A stretch of DNA of 64,000 bases from Nocardia exalbida NBRC 100660 (GCF_000308575.1 NZ_BAFZ01000007.1:1-64000); one strand, 5' to 3'; shown: positions 46,477 through 60,142, counted from the first letter of the stretch. Notes: generated from the sequence alone by a model not told the origin. Numbers and translations are program-made.

Positions 46477-46517
46477 CGAAAGCGGGGAGTCCGTGCCTAC
46501 CGGACTCCCCGCTTTCG
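46477..46517 (-). terminator. terminator of ppa
   Basis: A perfect 17-bp stem, CGAAAGCGGGGAGTCCG with CGGACTCCCCGCTTTCG, around a 7-base loop. On the minus strand it is followed by TTTTTCC, a good U run. It ends the leftward ppa transcript. Confidence 0.88.
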
Positions 46518-46533
46518 TTGTGCGCGAGGGCTT

Positions 46534-47025
46534 TCAGTGCCCGCCCTGGTCCTTCAGGCGCTGGATGGACGCCTCCACCTCGGCCTCGGCCTCGGCCCGT
46601 CCGACCCACTCCGAGCCCTTGACGAACTTGCCGGGCTCCAGGTCCTTGTAGCGCTCGAAGAAGTGCTTGATCGCGGCCAGTTCGAACTCCGGCACATCCT
46701 TCAGATCCTGGATGTGGTCCCAGCGCGGGTCGCCCGCGGGCACGCACAGGATCTTGTCGTCGCCGCCCGCCTCGTCGGTCATCTTGTACATGGCGACCGG
46801 ACGGGCTTCCACGATCACGCCGGGGAACACCGAATCGGGCAGCAGGACCAGGGCGTCCAGCGGGTCACCGTCCTCGCCGAGGGTGTTCTCGATGTAGCCG
46901 TAGTCGGCGGGATAGACCATGGACGTGTACAGGAACCGGTCGAGCCGGACCCGGCCGGTCTCGTGATCGACTTCGTACTTGTTCCGGGAACCCTTGGGGA
47001 TCTCGATAGTGACGTCGAACTCCAC
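46534..47025 (-). CDS. ppa: inorganic pyrophosphatase
   Basis: Family I soluble pyrophosphatase of 163 residues that hydrolyses PPi to pull biosynthetic reactions forward. The metal motif [11 protein letters not shown] is central, with [18 protein letters not shown] before and [17 protein letters not shown] after. Start GTG 47025 behind GAAGGAGAT gives [12 protein letters not shown], aligned with the M. tuberculosis protein. The gene is divergent from dacB, as in Rv3628/Rv3627c. Confidence 0.97.
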   Translation of the reverse strand: MEFDVTIEIPKGSRNKYEVDHETGRVRLDRFLYTSMVYPADYGYIENTLGEDGDPLDALVLLPDSVFPGVIVEARPVAMYKMTDEAGGDDKILCVPAGDPRWDHIQDLKDVPEFELAAIKHFFERYKDLEPGKFVKGSEWVGRAEAEAEVEASIQRLKDQGGH

Positions 47026-47221
47026 GCCATCTCCTTCGTGCATCGGTGCCGAGCTCGGCGACTCGGCTGCTTTTCGGCGACTGCCGACTCGGCCGCTGCG
47101 GAGTGCGCCGACTCGCCAGGTTGTTCAGGGGAACGGTTGCGCAACGAGGATAGTGTGGGCGTCGCGGATATGGGTGCGGCAGGCGGCTGCTGCGGGAATC
47201 GGTCAGGAGAGCGGCGGCGAC

Positions 47222-48682
47222 GTGTTTGGTGGCAACGAGAACATCGGTGGGCTGGCCGCCCGGCGGCGCCGCAACAGGTGGATCTGGATCTCGAGCACGG
47301 TGGTCGTCCTGATCGTCGTCGCCGCCGTGGCACTGCTCGCGGTGCGGCCGTGGACCGACGAGTTCCGGCACGGTGGCCTCACCATCGCCGACCCGCCCGC
47401 TCCGGTCGAGCCGTCTCCGCAGGTCGGTCCCGCCCGGTCCACCGATTCCGCGCCGACCCCGGCGGGGATCGCCGCCGCGCTCGCCCCGGTGATCGCCAAT
47501 CCGGACCTCGGGGCGTTCGCGGGCCAGGTGACCGACGCCGACAGCGGAATGGTGCTGTGGAGCGGCGACGCGAACCGGCCGATGATCCCGTCGTCCACCG
47601 CGAAGATCCTCACCAGCGCGGCGGCGCTGCTCACGCTGCCCGGCGAGCATCGGCTGATCACGAAGGTCGTCGCGGGTGCTGCGCCGAACGAACTGGTACT
47701 GGTCGGCGGCGGCGACCCGACGCTCACCGCGCAACCGGACGGCAAGGGGTACTACCCGAACGGACCGCGGCTGTCCGACCTGGTCACCCAGATCAAGTCG
47801 GCCGGGCGCGCGGTGGACACGATCGTCGTCGACACCTCCGCCTATACCGGCCCCACCATGGCGCAGGGCTGGGACCCGGTGGACATCCCCGAGGGCTCCA
47901 TTGCCCCGATCGAGCCGGTGATGATCGACGGCGGCCGCCTGCAACCGCTCGTCGAGTACTCGCCGCGCACCGCGACGCCCGCTCTCGACGCTGGGCGGCG
48001 CTTGGCCGCCGATCTGGGGTTGGACCCGGCCAAGGTACGCGCGGGCACCGCGCCCGCCGGTGCGGCCGAGATCGCCTCCGTGCGCTCGGCGCCGCTGCGC
48101 GACCGGCTGCGCGACATGATGGTCTACTCCGACAACGTGCTCGCCGAGGCGATCGGACGGGAGATCTCCACGGCCACCGGCGGCGAGGCGTCGTTCACCG
48201 GCGGTGCCACCGCGGTGCGCGCGGCGCTGAGCAAGGCCGGTTTCGATCTGTCCGGCCTGGATATGCACGACAGCAGCGGGCTTTCGGTGGACGACCGGAT
48301 TCCCGCGCGGTTGCTCGACCGGGTCGTGGCGAGCGCGGCCGAGCCCACCGGCGCCACGGCGGTGAAACCGGCCGGTACCAAGGCCCAGCCGGAGAACGAC
48401 CGGGTCGCGGCCACCTTGGCGCCGATGCTCGACGATCTGCCGGTCGCGGGTGCCACGGGCTCACTGACCAGCCGTTACGTCGCCCGGGACCGTCAGGGCG
48501 CGGGCTGGGTGCGGGCCAAGACCGGAACTCTGTCGGTGTCCAGCGCGTTGGTCGGGTATGTGCTGGACGCCGATGGGCGGGTGCTGACCTTCGCTTTGAT
48601 GTCGAACGATCGACCGCCGGAGGTGAGCAGGCCCGCGTTGGACGCGATCGCAGGCACGCTGCGAAATTGTGGATGCTCCTGA
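47222..48682 (+). CDS. dacB: D-alanyl-D-alanine carboxypeptidase/endopeptidase (PBP4, S13 family)
   Basis: A 486-residue class C penicillin-binding protein that trims peptidoglycan stem peptides. A single membrane anchor (ISSTVVVLIVVAAVALL) is followed by an outside catalytic domain. The three active-site motifs are complete: SxxK is S125-T-A-K128, SxN is SDN in MMVYSDNVLAE, and KTG is in RAKTGTLSV. Start GTG 47222 with AGGAGAG upstream is chosen; the open frame reaches further upstream but overlaps ppa. It corresponds to Rv3627c and leads the operon with the zinc protease, tilS and hpt. Confidence 0.93.
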   Translation: MFGGNENIGGLAARRRRNRWIWISSTVVVLIVVAAVALLAVRPWTDEFRHGGLTIADPPAPVEPSPQVGPARSTDSAPTPAGIAAALAPVIANPDLGAFAGQVTDADSGMVLWSGDANRPMIPSSTAKILTSAAALLTLPGEHRLITKVVAGAAPNELVLVGGGDPTLTAQPDGKGYYPNGPRLSDLVTQIKSAGRAVDTIVVDTSAYTGPTMAQGWDPVDIPEGSIAPIEPVMIDGGRLQPLVEYSPRTATPALDAGRRLAADLGLDPAKVRAGTAPAGAAEIASVRSAPLRDRLRDMMVYSDNVLAEAIGREISTATGGEASFTGGATAVRAALSKAGFDLSGLDMHDSSGLSVDDRIPARLLDRVVASAAEPTGATAVKPAGTKAQPENDRVAATLAPMLDDLPVAGATGSLTSRYVARDRQGAGWVRAKTGTLSVSSALVGYVLDADGRVLTFALMSNDRPPEVSRPALDAIAGTLRNCGCS

Positions 48683-48695
48683 CGGGTGGTTGATC

Positions 48696-49805
48696 ATGAC
48701 CCAGCAAGGTTCCGAGGCAGCTGAATTCGGCTCCGCTGGTGCGGTCGAGCGGCGAAAGGGCCGCTCGGGTCTGTCCGGCGTGGTCGATTGGCGCTTGGCC
48801 GCGAAAACCGGCTCCGCTCTGGTTCCGGCGGGTCCGCGCACGTCGCGCTACTCCGCCGAACAGGTGGTCGCCGAACTCGCCGATTCCTCGGTGCGGGCGG
48901 AGGCGCCGGTACGTGAGGTCAGCGGACTGCTGGACGACCGGCCGGTCCCTTCGGCCAGGATCGTCGACCGGCCGGGGTGGATCACGGCCGCCGCCGACTC
49001 GATGGCCCAGCTCACCGGGACGGGTGCGGCCGGGCCGGACCGCAAACTCCTCGCGGGCAAACCCGCGGGTGTGCAGGCGGGCGCGATGCTCGCCTTCCTG
49101 TCCACGGCGATTCTCGGTCAATACGATCCGTTCACGGGGTCCGACGGCACCTTGCTGCTGGTCGCGCCGAATATCGTGGCCGTCGAACGAGCTCTCGGGG
49201 TGTCGCCGAGCGACTTCCGGCTCTGGGTCTGCCTGCACGAGGTGACCCACCGGGTGCAGTTCTCCTCCGCGCCCTGGCTCGGTGACTACATGCGCGCCAA
49301 CGTCGAGGTCCTCGGCGAGGTCGCCGAGGAGCCGGTGAGCGAGATGCTGTCCCGGCTGGTCGACGAGGTGCGCGACCGTCGTCGCGGGGCCGCCTCCGAC
49401 GACCCGGCCGCGCGCGGTGTGGTCGGCCTGCTGCGCGCCACCCAGGCGCCGCCGCAGCGCGCGGCGCTTGACCGGCTGCTCATGCTCGGCACCCTGCTGG
49501 AAGGGCACGCCGACCACGTCATGGACGCGGTCGGCCCGGCGGTGGTCCCGTCGGTCGAGCAGATCCGCACCGCGTTCGACCAGCGGCGCAGGCGTCCGAC
49601 CAACCCGGTGCAACGCCTCCTGCGCGCCCTGCTCGGCGTGGACGCGAAGGTCGCCCAATACGTGCGCGGCAAGAAGTTCGTCGACGAGGTGGTCGGCACC
49701 GTCGGGATGACGCGGTTCAACACGGTGTGGACCGATGCCGACACGCTGCCGCGCACCGACGAGATCGAGCATCCGCAGCGCTGGATCGAGCGCGTGCTGG
49801 CCTGA
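48696..49805 (+). CDS. zinc-dependent metalloprotease (DUF2342, Rv3626c-type)
   Basis: A 369-residue protein of the actinobacterial DUF2342 family, sometimes labelled as F420-biosynthesis-associated. The zinc motif is H181-E-V-T-H185 in CLHEVTHRVQF. Further acidic candidates for the third ligand lie in LLEGHADHVMDAVG. No signal peptide or membrane segment is obvious. It follows dacB by 13 bases and keeps the order of Rv3626c, so it is probably in the same operon. The substrate is unknown. Confidence 0.9.
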   Translation: MTQQGSEAAEFGSAGAVERRKGRSGLSGVVDWRLAAKTGSALVPAGPRTSRYSAEQVVAELADSSVRAEAPVREVSGLLDDRPVPSARIVDRPGWITAAADSMAQLTGTGAAGPDRKLLAGKPAGVQAGAMLAFLSTAILGQYDPFTGSDGTLLLVAPNIVAVERALGVSPSDFRLWVCLHEVTHRVQFSSAPWLGDYMRANVEVLGEVAEEPVSEMLSRLVDEVRDRRRGAASDDPAARGVVGLLRATQAPPQRAALDRLLMLGTLLEGHADHVMDAVGPAVVPSVEQIRTAFDQRRRRPTNPVQRLLRALLGVDAKVAQYVRGKKFVDEVVGTVGMTRFNTVWTDADTLPRTDEIEHPQRWIERVLA

Positions 49806-49861
49806 GCGAGCAGGGCCACTGCGATGGATCGCCGGTCGCGGTAGGCCGGTAGGCTGCGCCC

Positions 49862-50986
49862 ATGGGGCGTGCGCCAGGAACGACACCCGGGCGCTTCGGG
49901 CCGGACGGTCCCGGGCGAGCGCCCGCTGCGGGCACTCCCCGGCGGCTGCCCGAGACCGCGGCCGTACTCGCCGTCCGCAGGGCGGTCCGCGACTGGCTGA
50001 GCGTTTACCGGCCGCGCGAGACCGAGGAACAGGCAGTCGCGGTCGCCTTGTCCGGTGGCGCGGATTCGCTGGCACTCACCGCGGCGGCGGTGGTCGAGAC
50101 GAACGCGGTCGACGCTCTGGTGGTCGATCATCGCTTACAACCCGGTTCCGAGGCCGTCGCCGCCACGGCGGCGGCTCGAGCCTTGGCCATGGGTTGCCGG
50201 TCCGCCCGCGTGCTCACGGTCGAGGTCGGCACCGAGGGCGGTGTGGAAGCCGCCGCCCGCCGGGCCCGCTATGCCGCGCTGGACTCGGCGCGCGCGGACC
50301 TGCCGGTGCTGCTCGGGCACACCCTCGACGACCAGGCCGAAACGGTGCTGCTCGGGCTCGCGCGAGGCTCGGGTGGCCGCTCGATCCAAGGGATGGCCGC
50401 CTGCGCCGAGCCGTGGGGGCGGCCGTTGCTCGGCGTGCGCCGGGAGACCACCCGGCAGATGTGCGCCGACCTGGGCGTGACGCCGCACGACGATCCGCAC
50501 AACGCGGCGCCGGAGTTCACCAGGGTCCGGCTGCGCACCGAGGCGTTGCCGCTGCTGGAGCGGATTCTCGGCGGCGGGGTGGCTCCCGCGCTGGCACGCA
50601 CGGCCGAGCAGTTGCGGGAGGACGGCGCCGTCCTGGACGCGCTCGCCGCCGAGCTGCGGCACACCGCGAGTGATGGGCCGTCACTGGTGATCGAGACCCT
50701 CGCCACTGCGCCCGCGGCCCTCCGTAAACGGGCAATTCGGGCATGGCTGCTCGACAACGGGGCGAAAGCCCTGACCACCAAGCATTTACAGGCAGTCGAC
50801 GAACTGGTTACGGCTTGGCGCGGGCAGGGCGGCGTGGCGGTCGGTGGAGGGCGGCCGGATTGCAGGTTGGTCGCCGGGCGCGAACGTGGCAGGCTGACAC
50901 TGCGGCTGGGCGAGGATGGCATCGGACCGATGAAGCAGACCCAACCGGCCCAACGGGCTCATCACCACGGAAGGGAATCCGGCTGA
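49862..50986 (+). CDS. tilS: tRNA(Ile)-lysidine synthetase
   Basis: A 374-residue PP-loop ATPase that changes the wobble C of tRNA-Ile(CAT) to lysidine. The PP-loop is [11 protein letters not shown] (near residue 62), with the later [16 protein letters not shown] and [10 protein letters not shown] typical of TilS. The extended N-terminus of about 55 residues before the PP-loop is common in actinobacteria. hpt begins one base after the stop. The order tilS-hpt (Rv3625c-Rv3624c) is kept. Confidence 0.95.
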   Translation: MGRAPGTTPGRFGPDGPGRAPAAGTPRRLPETAAVLAVRRAVRDWLSVYRPRETEEQAVAVALSGGADSLALTAAAVVETNAVDALVVDHRLQPGSEAVAATAAARALAMGCRSARVLTVEVGTEGGVEAAARRARYAALDSARADLPVLLGHTLDDQAETVLLGLARGSGGRSIQGMAACAEPWGRPLLGVRRETTRQMCADLGVTPHDDPHNAAPEFTRVRLRTEALPLLERILGGGVAPALARTAEQLREDGAVLDALAAELRHTASDGPSLVIETLATAPAALRKRAIRAWLLDNGAKALTTKHLQAVDELVTAWRGQGGVAVGGGRPDCRLVAGRERGRLTLRLGEDGIGPMKQTQPAQRAHHHGRESG

Positions 50987-50987
50987 C

Positions 50988-51542
50988 GTGTACGGGGACG
51001 ACATCGCGTCGGTGCTGATCACCGAGGAACAGATCGCCGCCAAGACCCAGGAGCTGGCCGAACTCATCGCCAAGCGGTATCCGCCCGATGCTCCCGAGGG
51101 CGATCTGCTGCTGGTGGGTGTGCTCAAGGGCGCCATCTTCTTCATGACCGACCTGGCCAAGGCCCTGCCCATTCCGACCCAGATGGAGTTCATGGCCGTC
51201 TCGTCCTACGGGTCGTCGACCTCGTCCTCCGGCGTGGTGCGCATCATGAAGGACCTGGACAAGGACATCGCGGGCCGCAACGTCCTGATCGTCGAGGACA
51301 TCATCGACTCCGGGCTCACGCTGTCCTGGCTCAAGCGCAACCTGTCCACCCGCAATCCGGCGTCGCTAGAGGTGGTCACCCTGCTACGCAAGCCCGACGC
51401 GCTACGCACGCCAGTGGAGGTCGCGCACGTCGGCTTCGACATCCCGAACGAATTCGTCGTTGGCTACGGCCTCGACTACGCGGAGCGCTACCGCGACCTG
51501 CCCTACATCGGCACCCTGGACCCGAAGGTCTACGGCGGCTGA
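50988..51542 (+). CDS. hpt: hypoxanthine-guanine phosphoribosyltransferase
   Basis: A 184-residue purine-salvage enzyme joining hypoxanthine or guanine to PRPP. The PRPP-binding loop is [14 protein letters not shown] (near residues 103-116), and the early [17 protein letters not shown] with the SYGSST flexible loop is typical. GTG 50988 is the start. The convergent cyclase gene ends three bases after its stop. Confidence 0.96.
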   Translation: MYGDDIASVLITEEQIAAKTQELAELIAKRYPPDAPEGDLLLVGVLKGAIFFMTDLAKALPIPTQMEFMAVSSYGSSTSSSGVVRIMKDLDKDIAGRNVLIVEDIIDSGLTLSWLKRNLSTRNPASLEVVTLLRKPDALRTPVEVAHVGFDIPNEFVVGYGLDYAERYRDLPYIGTLDPKVYGG

Positions 51543-51545
51543 GAC

Positions 51546-52258
51546 TCACTCGGGCAGGATGCCGAAGATCGTTGCCGGAGAACCGGAACCGCCGCGGTAA
51601 AGCGGTCCGCCGACCAGCACCCACGCCCCGGTCGCGGGCAGCGCGGCCAGGTTCGCCAAGCATTCCAAGCTGATCCGGTGCTCGCCGTAGAGCAGCTTGG
51701 ACACCGCGTACGTCTCGTCGGCGCCCACGTCGGGCCCGAACGTGTCGATGCCGAGCGCGCCACGGCGGCCGAGCCTGCCGCCGCGCAGCAGCCATTTCAC
51801 CGTCTCCACCGCGAAACCTGGTTGCCGACCGGCGGATTCGCCCGTGCCGACGAATTCCGGCGTTCCCCACTTGGCGTCCCAGCCGGTCCAGGCGATTATC
51901 GCCGCGCCGTCCGGAATCCGGCCGTGTTCGGCTTCCCACCGCGTCAGGTCGCCGACTTTGATCGCGTAGTCGCGATCGTTCGCGCAGCGTTGCCGGACAT
52001 CGATCCGCACCGCGGGCAACAGCAGATCGTCCAGTTCCAGTTCGTGCGCGGCCAGCCCGTCGGCACGGAAATGAACCGGTGCGCCCCAATGGGTTCCAGT
52101 GTGTTCGCCCTGCTGGATATAGCGCAGGTAGTAGCCGTCGTCCACGATCGTGGCCACCACGTCGGCGCGGAATTCCGGATCGCCCGGGTACAGCGGGGTG
52201 GTGACCGGATCGTGGACGTGCGAGAGGCTCACCAGTTGCCCGAGCGGGCGCGGTGTGG

Positions 52259-52262
<4 letters not shown>
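51546..52262 (-). CDS. cyclase-family hydrolase (kynurenine-formamidase-like)
   Basis: A 238-residue metal-dependent hydrolase of the cyclase family. The metal-binding motif HTGTHWGAPVHF (HxGTHxDxPxH, with G for D) is near residues 54-65, and the later DTFGPDV is in the expected place. Members include kynurenine formamidase and isatin hydrolase. The gene is the last of a coupled operon: its ATG overlaps the stop of the kinase gene (ATGA). A metabolic enzyme fused by translation to two membrane kinases is unusual; it may act on a signal molecule. That is inference. Confidence 0.88.
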
Positions 52263-55044
<2,782 letters not shown>

Positions 55045-55048
<4 letters not shown>

Positions 55049-57594
55049 GCGGCGGTCTCCGCGGCGGTCTTGTTCGCTCGGGCGGACCTGCCCTCCGAGG
55101 ACCCCGTTACGGCGGATTCGGGATCGACCACCCGCTCCAGCGCCCGCAGATCCGCTTCCAGCGCACGGAAGATCAGATAGGTCCCCACGAACGCGATTAT
55201 GCCGCCCACGCACAGCAGCCGGACCGCGAAGATGACCGACGGGATGTCGGAGGGGGGCAGGAAGGTCACCCCGGCGACCGCGAGCAGCGGCACCGAGGCG
55301 GCCACCGCGAGGTAGCCGTTGCAGCGCCGGTCCAGGCCGCGCAGCCACACCGCGTCCTCCGGGCTGATGTCCCCGTGCCGGAGGAACAGCGGGTAGACGC
55401 ACCGCACCATGTAGAAGGTCAGCAGGAAGAAGGGATATGCGACCGCCATCGCACCGCACACCACCAGCGACGACAAGAAGTGCACCACATAGCGTGCCGA
55501 TATCTCTCCGGTCGACACCTGTAGTGCGATCAGGAAGATCGGTCCGGCCAGCACCCACAGCGAGAAGGCCACGGCGACGGCTCGGTCGCCCATCAGCAGC
55601 GCGTCGCGTCTGGCACGCCGCAGGGTCTCGGGGTCGTATCGTCGCCCTTTGCGCAGGCCACGCGGCACAGTCAGCACATATCTCGCCATGTACAGCACGA
55701 GCGCGATGCCGGTCGGGAAGAAGACGGCGTTCACGGCGCCGGTGATGATGAGGAAGGTCTGCTGGGCTTCCTCGGTCATCCGGCTGATGATCAGGTGTTG
55801 ATTGTGCTGAATGTTGTACAGCGAGGCGAGCACGTTCGGCAGCGCCATCGCCGTCAGCGCCACCGGGACGATGTGCGGGCGCAGCCGCCGCCGCCAGCTG
55901 TTCGGCGCCGGGTCGACCAGCTCACGGGCGCGCGCGTCCTGGCACATCTCGAGCTGCCTGGCCAGGATGGTGCCACTGGACCAGCGGTCGGCCCGGTCCG
56001 GAGCGAGGCAGGTCCGCAGTACGCGGCACAAGGCGGCGGGGCAGTCGGCCGGGATCCGCTCCAGCGCGGCATCGTTCACGCCGGCGCTGCGCCGCTCCAG
56101 CATGGCCTCCAGCGTGGTGTCGTCGCCTTGGTTGCCCGCGCCCGCCGTCCGGTCGTCGAACGGCTTCGCGCCGGTGAGCAACTCCCAGAGCACCACGCCC
56201 AGTGAGTAGATGTCGGCACGGGTGTCCAGGTCGGCGGCGCTGCGGCCGAAGCTGGGGTGGCAGGCCTCCAGCTGTTCCGGCGACATGTAGGCCAGTGAGC
56301 CGCCGAAGTAGGCCACCGGGCTGGTGCCCTCCACGTTGCGGCTGAAGCTGATGTTGAAGTCGGCCAGCTTCGGCACGCCCTCGGCGGTGAGCAGGACGTT
56401 GGCCGGTTTCACGTCGCGGTGTAGCACGCCGTGCGTGGAGGCGTAGTCGAGCGCCTCGGCCAGCCTGCGACCCAGCCAGGCCACCGTCTCCGGCCAGCTC
56501 AGCTTCGCGATCTCGGCGCGCACACTGGAGTCGGTCGGCCGGATCTCGCCCTTCTCCTCCATGGCCGCGTCCACGGCGTCCAGCAGGAGCCGGCCGCTGC
56601 GCTCGGCGGGCGGGGTGGCGCGCACCCAGCGCAACACGCCCAGCAGAGTGCCACCCGGAAGGAACTGCATGTAGAGCAGTCGCAGCCTGCGTGCCGCGCC
56701 CTCGGCGTCGTCGAGCAGCCGCTGGTCGAAGACCCGCACGATGTAGTCGTGGTCGAGCTGGGCCAGCGTCTGCGGCTCGGTGCCGTGGTCCAGCGAGATC
56801 TTGACCGCGACCAGCCGTTGCAGCGATCGTTGCCGGGCCAGGAAGACCCGGGCGAACGCGCCGCTGCCCAGACCGGTCAGCAGATCGAAGTCATCGATGC
56901 GCTGACCGATCTCGATGCGGTCGAGCGGGTCGGAGCGGCCCGGCCCGGTCCCGATCGTCGTGGGCGCGGCGGTGGCCGTGCCCGTCAGATCGGCGGCGGT
57001 CGTTCTGGTCACCTCGGAATCACGAACAGACTCGGTGGTTCGGTTCAATGCGGTGTCGGCGAGGACCGATCCGGTATGCGCCAACACGGTCCGGGAAGAA
57101 TCCTCGGTAGCCGCGCGGCGGGTGCTCTGATCGATGTCGTCGGTGTTCAACAACTCGCGCAGTTGCTCGGCCTGCCGCGGATATTCGCGCAGGCATTCGC
57201 GCGGATCCACTCGCTCGCCGCTCTGGCGGCGGATGACGAACTCCTCGTACACCAGACCGGCCGGAATATCGTCGGACGCGAGTTCGGGGAATTCGGCGCA
57301 GTAATCGGCCAAACGCAACCGCGCGGCCGGTTCCGGCACGGTGCTCGTGGCCGTCACCGGGCGACGCAACCAGCGATGGCGCAAGTCGACGCGGATCAAC
57401 TCGAGCAATGCCTCGCGACGCAACGTGCTGGCGTCGGGCAGGTAATCGGCGATCGTCGGCGGGCGCCGGGTCGATTTCCATGCCGCCGAGAACGCCGCTA
57501 CCGCGTCGGATTCGGCATGCGACAGGTCGCCACCCCCCGGACGGGTGGAAACACCTGTGTCGGGATCGGAACTTCTTCCAGAGTTCGCACTCAT
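55045..57594 (-). CDS. membrane Ser/Thr protein kinase
   Basis: An 849-residue kinase from ATG 57594, behind AAGGTC. N-terminal extension with LLELIRVDLRHRW (near 64-76), glycine loop GSGAFARV, ATP lysine K265 (AVKIS), catalytic loop H392-R-D394 (HRDVKPAN), and D412-F-N414 in place of DFG, then SPEQL. The kinase core (230-600) is followed by six or so membrane helices (ALPNVLASLYNI, LIALQVSTGE and others). Only the DFG glycine differs, so activity is likely. The N-terminal extension recalls planctomycete-type kinases. It is first in the operon kinase-kinase-cyclase and divergent from the amidase-fold gene. Confidence 0.93.
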
Positions 57595-57771
57595 GCTCGG
57601 ACCTTGTGGCTCGGCGGACGCCGCGGAATCCGCATCGGTCGTTGTCGGATGGCCGGAAATTTCCGCCACACCCCACACCATCATCCCCCGTGCCGTATTC
57701 GAAATGATAACTTGCGGCACGACAGTGGATCACCCGATTTCGACAACGACGCGACGGGGGATGACCAGCAC

Positions 57772-59265
57772 ATGTCTGACGAGGCCGCAATCGTGGCGGA
57801 CGGCTCGATATCGGCGGGACGCGCCGCGCCGCGAACAACCATTCCGAATGCGAAGACCAGCGAATCAGTCCTCATCCGACCGCTCGGGCCCGCCGCGGGC
57901 GTACGGCCGCAGAGCGCTCGGGAAGCCGAGGCCGGTCTCGAACGCGGTCCGGCCGCGACGATCGCGGCGTGCGTGCGAGACGGCCTGCTGCACCCCGGCC
58001 AGGTGGCCGCGGATGCCGGGACCCGGATCTCGGCGGCGGACCGCGAACACAGCGCTTTCAGCGTGGTCCGGGCCGAACAGGCGATGGCCGAGTCGGTCGG
58101 CCTGATGGAGCGCGACGACCTCGACGTACTACCGCTGGCCGGTGTCCCGGTCGCGGTCGAACACGGCCTCCCGATCGCGGGCGAGCCGGTGCCGTGGGGC
58201 CCGGCGGCCGCCGCGGATCATCCGGTGGTGGCCAGGCTGCGTGCCGCGGGCGCGGTGATCGTGGGCCTCGTGACGGCGCCCGAGCTGAGCCGATGGGTGA
58301 CCAGCGCGGGCACGGAACCGGTCGTCCGCAATCCGTGGAACCCCGCACGCAACGCGGGAAGCGCGGCAGGCGCCGCCGTCGCGGCCGGGCTGGTCCCGGT
58401 GGCGCACGGCTGCGACGGCTTGGGCGCGGTGCGGGTCGCCGCCGCGTGCTGCGGCGTCTTCGGGATCAAGCCCGGGCAGTACACCGTCCCCGGTGCGGGC
58501 GCTTGGTCCGGATTGGTCGAAAGCGGTGTCCTCGCGACGAGCGTGGACGACGCCGCGCTGGCGCTGTCGGTGCTGGCGGCGCGGCCGGACCTAGCCGAGG
58601 TGGATCCACCCGCCCGACTACGGATCGGACTGGCCGTGGATCCACCTTCTCGGCTGACGCGCGTCGACCGGCACTGGACGGCCGCGGCCCGCAGAGCGGC
58701 CTCGCTGGCCGCGGCGGCAGGCCATCTGGTCGAACCGACCGCGCTACCGTACGGAAACGCGCTGTTCGCGGCATCCCTACGCTGGCTGGCCCTCGGTGCA
58801 CGCGATGCTCCCGCGCTACCCGAGCCCGACCAGCTATCCCGGAGAGCGCGGCACCGACTGGCCCTGGGCCGGACGGTGCATCGCTTACGGCTCGCGCGGC
58901 CCGCCCAGATCGACCGGGTCGAGGCGCGACTACTGGAGTTCTTCGAGCATTACGACGTGGTGATCACTCCCACGCTCGCCGCCCCGCCGCCCCCGGTGCG
59001 GGCCTGGCATTTCCGCAATCGGCCGGCCACGCTGCTCGCGGGCGCGCGGTTGGCCCCCTTCACCCCGCTGTGGAATCTGGTCGGCTGGCCGGCCGCATCC
59101 GTCCCCATGGGCGAGCATCCCCGGTCGGGTACGCCGGTGGCGGCCCAGCTCGCTGGACCGCCGGGCAGCGAATCCACCCTGCTACGGCTGGCCGCGCAAT
59201 TGGAGGCCCACTATCCGTGGCAGCGCACGGCGCCTGCGACCACGGCGGGCCGATTCAGACGCTGA
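57772..59265 (+). CDS. amidase-signature-family protein lacking catalytic residues
   Basis: A 497-residue amidase-fold protein. The overall layout is kept (PLAGVPVAVE, VTAPELSRWV, NPWNPARNAGS, ACCGVFGIKPG, DVVITPTLAAPP), but the catalytic lysine is E130, and the nucleophile serine is A219 in DGLGAVRV where active enzymes have GGSIR. The cis-serine S197 survives (NAGSAAG). So it is a probable pseudoenzyme that may bind an amide ligand without hydrolysing it. ATG 57772 follows GGGGGA. It is divergent from the kinase operon and convergent with a LysR gene, overlapping its end by 11 bases. Confidence 0.88.
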   Translation: MSDEAAIVADGSISAGRAAPRTTIPNAKTSESVLIRPLGPAAGVRPQSAREAEAGLERGPAATIAACVRDGLLHPGQVAADAGTRISAADREHSAFSVVRAEQAMAESVGLMERDDLDVLPLAGVPVAVEHGLPIAGEPVPWGPAAAADHPVVARLRAAGAVIVGLVTAPELSRWVTSAGTEPVVRNPWNPARNAGSAAGAAVAAGLVPVAHGCDGLGAVRVAAACCGVFGIKPGQYTVPGAGAWSGLVESGVLATSVDDAALALSVLAARPDLAEVDPPARLRIGLAVDPPSRLTRVDRHWTAAARRAASLAAAAGHLVEPTALPYGNALFAASLRWLALGARDAPALPEPDQLSRRARHRLALGRTVHRLRLARPAQIDRVEARLLEFFEHYDVVITPTLAAPPPPVRAWHFRNRPATLLAGARLAPFTPLWNLVGWPAASVPMGEHPRSGTPVAAQLAGPPGSESTLLRLAAQLEAHYPWQRTAPATTAGRFRR

Positions 59266-60142
59266 CCGGCGATTGCTGCGCGGCGAATCCGCCCTCGACG
59301 GCCCGGCCCGCGAACTCGAGGATGGTCGGCCGGTTGTCGTCGGCCCGCCACGCCACGGCCAGCTCGCACGGTGCGAGCCCCGACACGGGACGCGCGGTCA
59401 GCCCCGGCCAGCGGTACATCGGCACGTTGTTCTCGGCGAGCAGGCACACGCCGAGGCCGAGGCTCACGGCCTCCAGCTTGTCCTCGGCGGTCGCGGCCTC
59501 GGCGCCGATCTTCGGCGGACGGCCGGCGCGTCCGTCGTTGCCGAGCCAGAAATCGCGCACCGCACCGGCTTCGGTGGGCAGCGCGACGAACGGTTCGTCG
59601 AGCAGATCGGCGAACTCGATGGTCTCCGAGACGGCCAGCGGGTGGTTCTCCGGCAGCAGTACCCACCGCGGTTCGGTGCGCAGCACCTGCCAGCGATAGC
59701 GGCTCTGGTCCGGCAGCGGCAGCCAGACCAGAGCGAGGTCGGCCTGGCGTCCGGCGAGCCCGCTGGAGGGATCGGTCCATGAAGCGGCGTGCAGTGCGAG
59801 GCGATGCCCGCTCGCGCTCTCCAGATCGCTGAGCAGACCGCGACCCAGTGCGGATTGGATGCCGACGCGCAACACCTCGCCCGCCTCTTGGAGCGAGACG
59901 TTGGTGACCTCCCACAGCTCCAAGATCTTGCGGGCGCCTTCGAGCAATTCCTTGCCCGCGACGGTCAGTGCGACACTGCGCTGGTTGCGGTCGAACAGGA
60001 CCACGTCGAGCTGACGTTCCAGCTGACGGATCTGACGCGACAGGGTGGGTTGAGCGATGTGCAGCCGCTGAGCGGCGTTGGTGAAGTGCAGTTCCTCAGC
60101 GACGGCGACGAAATACCGCAGGTCGCGCAAATGCGGGTCCAT
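59255..60142 (-). CDS. LysR-family transcriptional regulator
   Basis: A 295-residue LysR regulator. The N-terminal helix-turn-helix is DLRYFVAVAEELHFTNAAQR with PTLSRQIRQLE. The effector-binding domain with two Rossmann-like halves follows from about residue 90 (RVGIQSALGRG, FVALPTEAG). Its end overlaps the end of the amidase-fold gene on the other strand, so the transcripts collide. The target genes may lie in the gap upstream or be itself; the neighbouring SDR operon is further away and has its own regulator candidate. Confidence 0.92.
   Translation of the reverse strand: MDPHLRDLRYFVAVAEELHFTNAAQRLHIAQPTLSRQIRQLERQLDVVLFDRNQRSVALTVAGKELLEGARKILELWEVTNVSLQEAGEVLRVGIQSALGRGLLSDLESASGHRLALHAASWTDPSSGLAGRQADLALVWLPLPDQSRYRWQVLRTEPRWVLLPENHPLAVSETIEFADLLDEPFVALPTEAGAVRDFWLGNDGRAGRPPKIGAEAATAEDKLEAVSLGLGVCLLAENNVPMYRWPGLTARPVSGLAPCELAVAWRADDNRPTILEFAGRAVEGGFAAQQSPVSV

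Noticed and set aside
55795..56205. Plus-strand ORFs opposite the second kinase
   Set aside because: Antisense shadows of a kinase with clear catalytic motifs.
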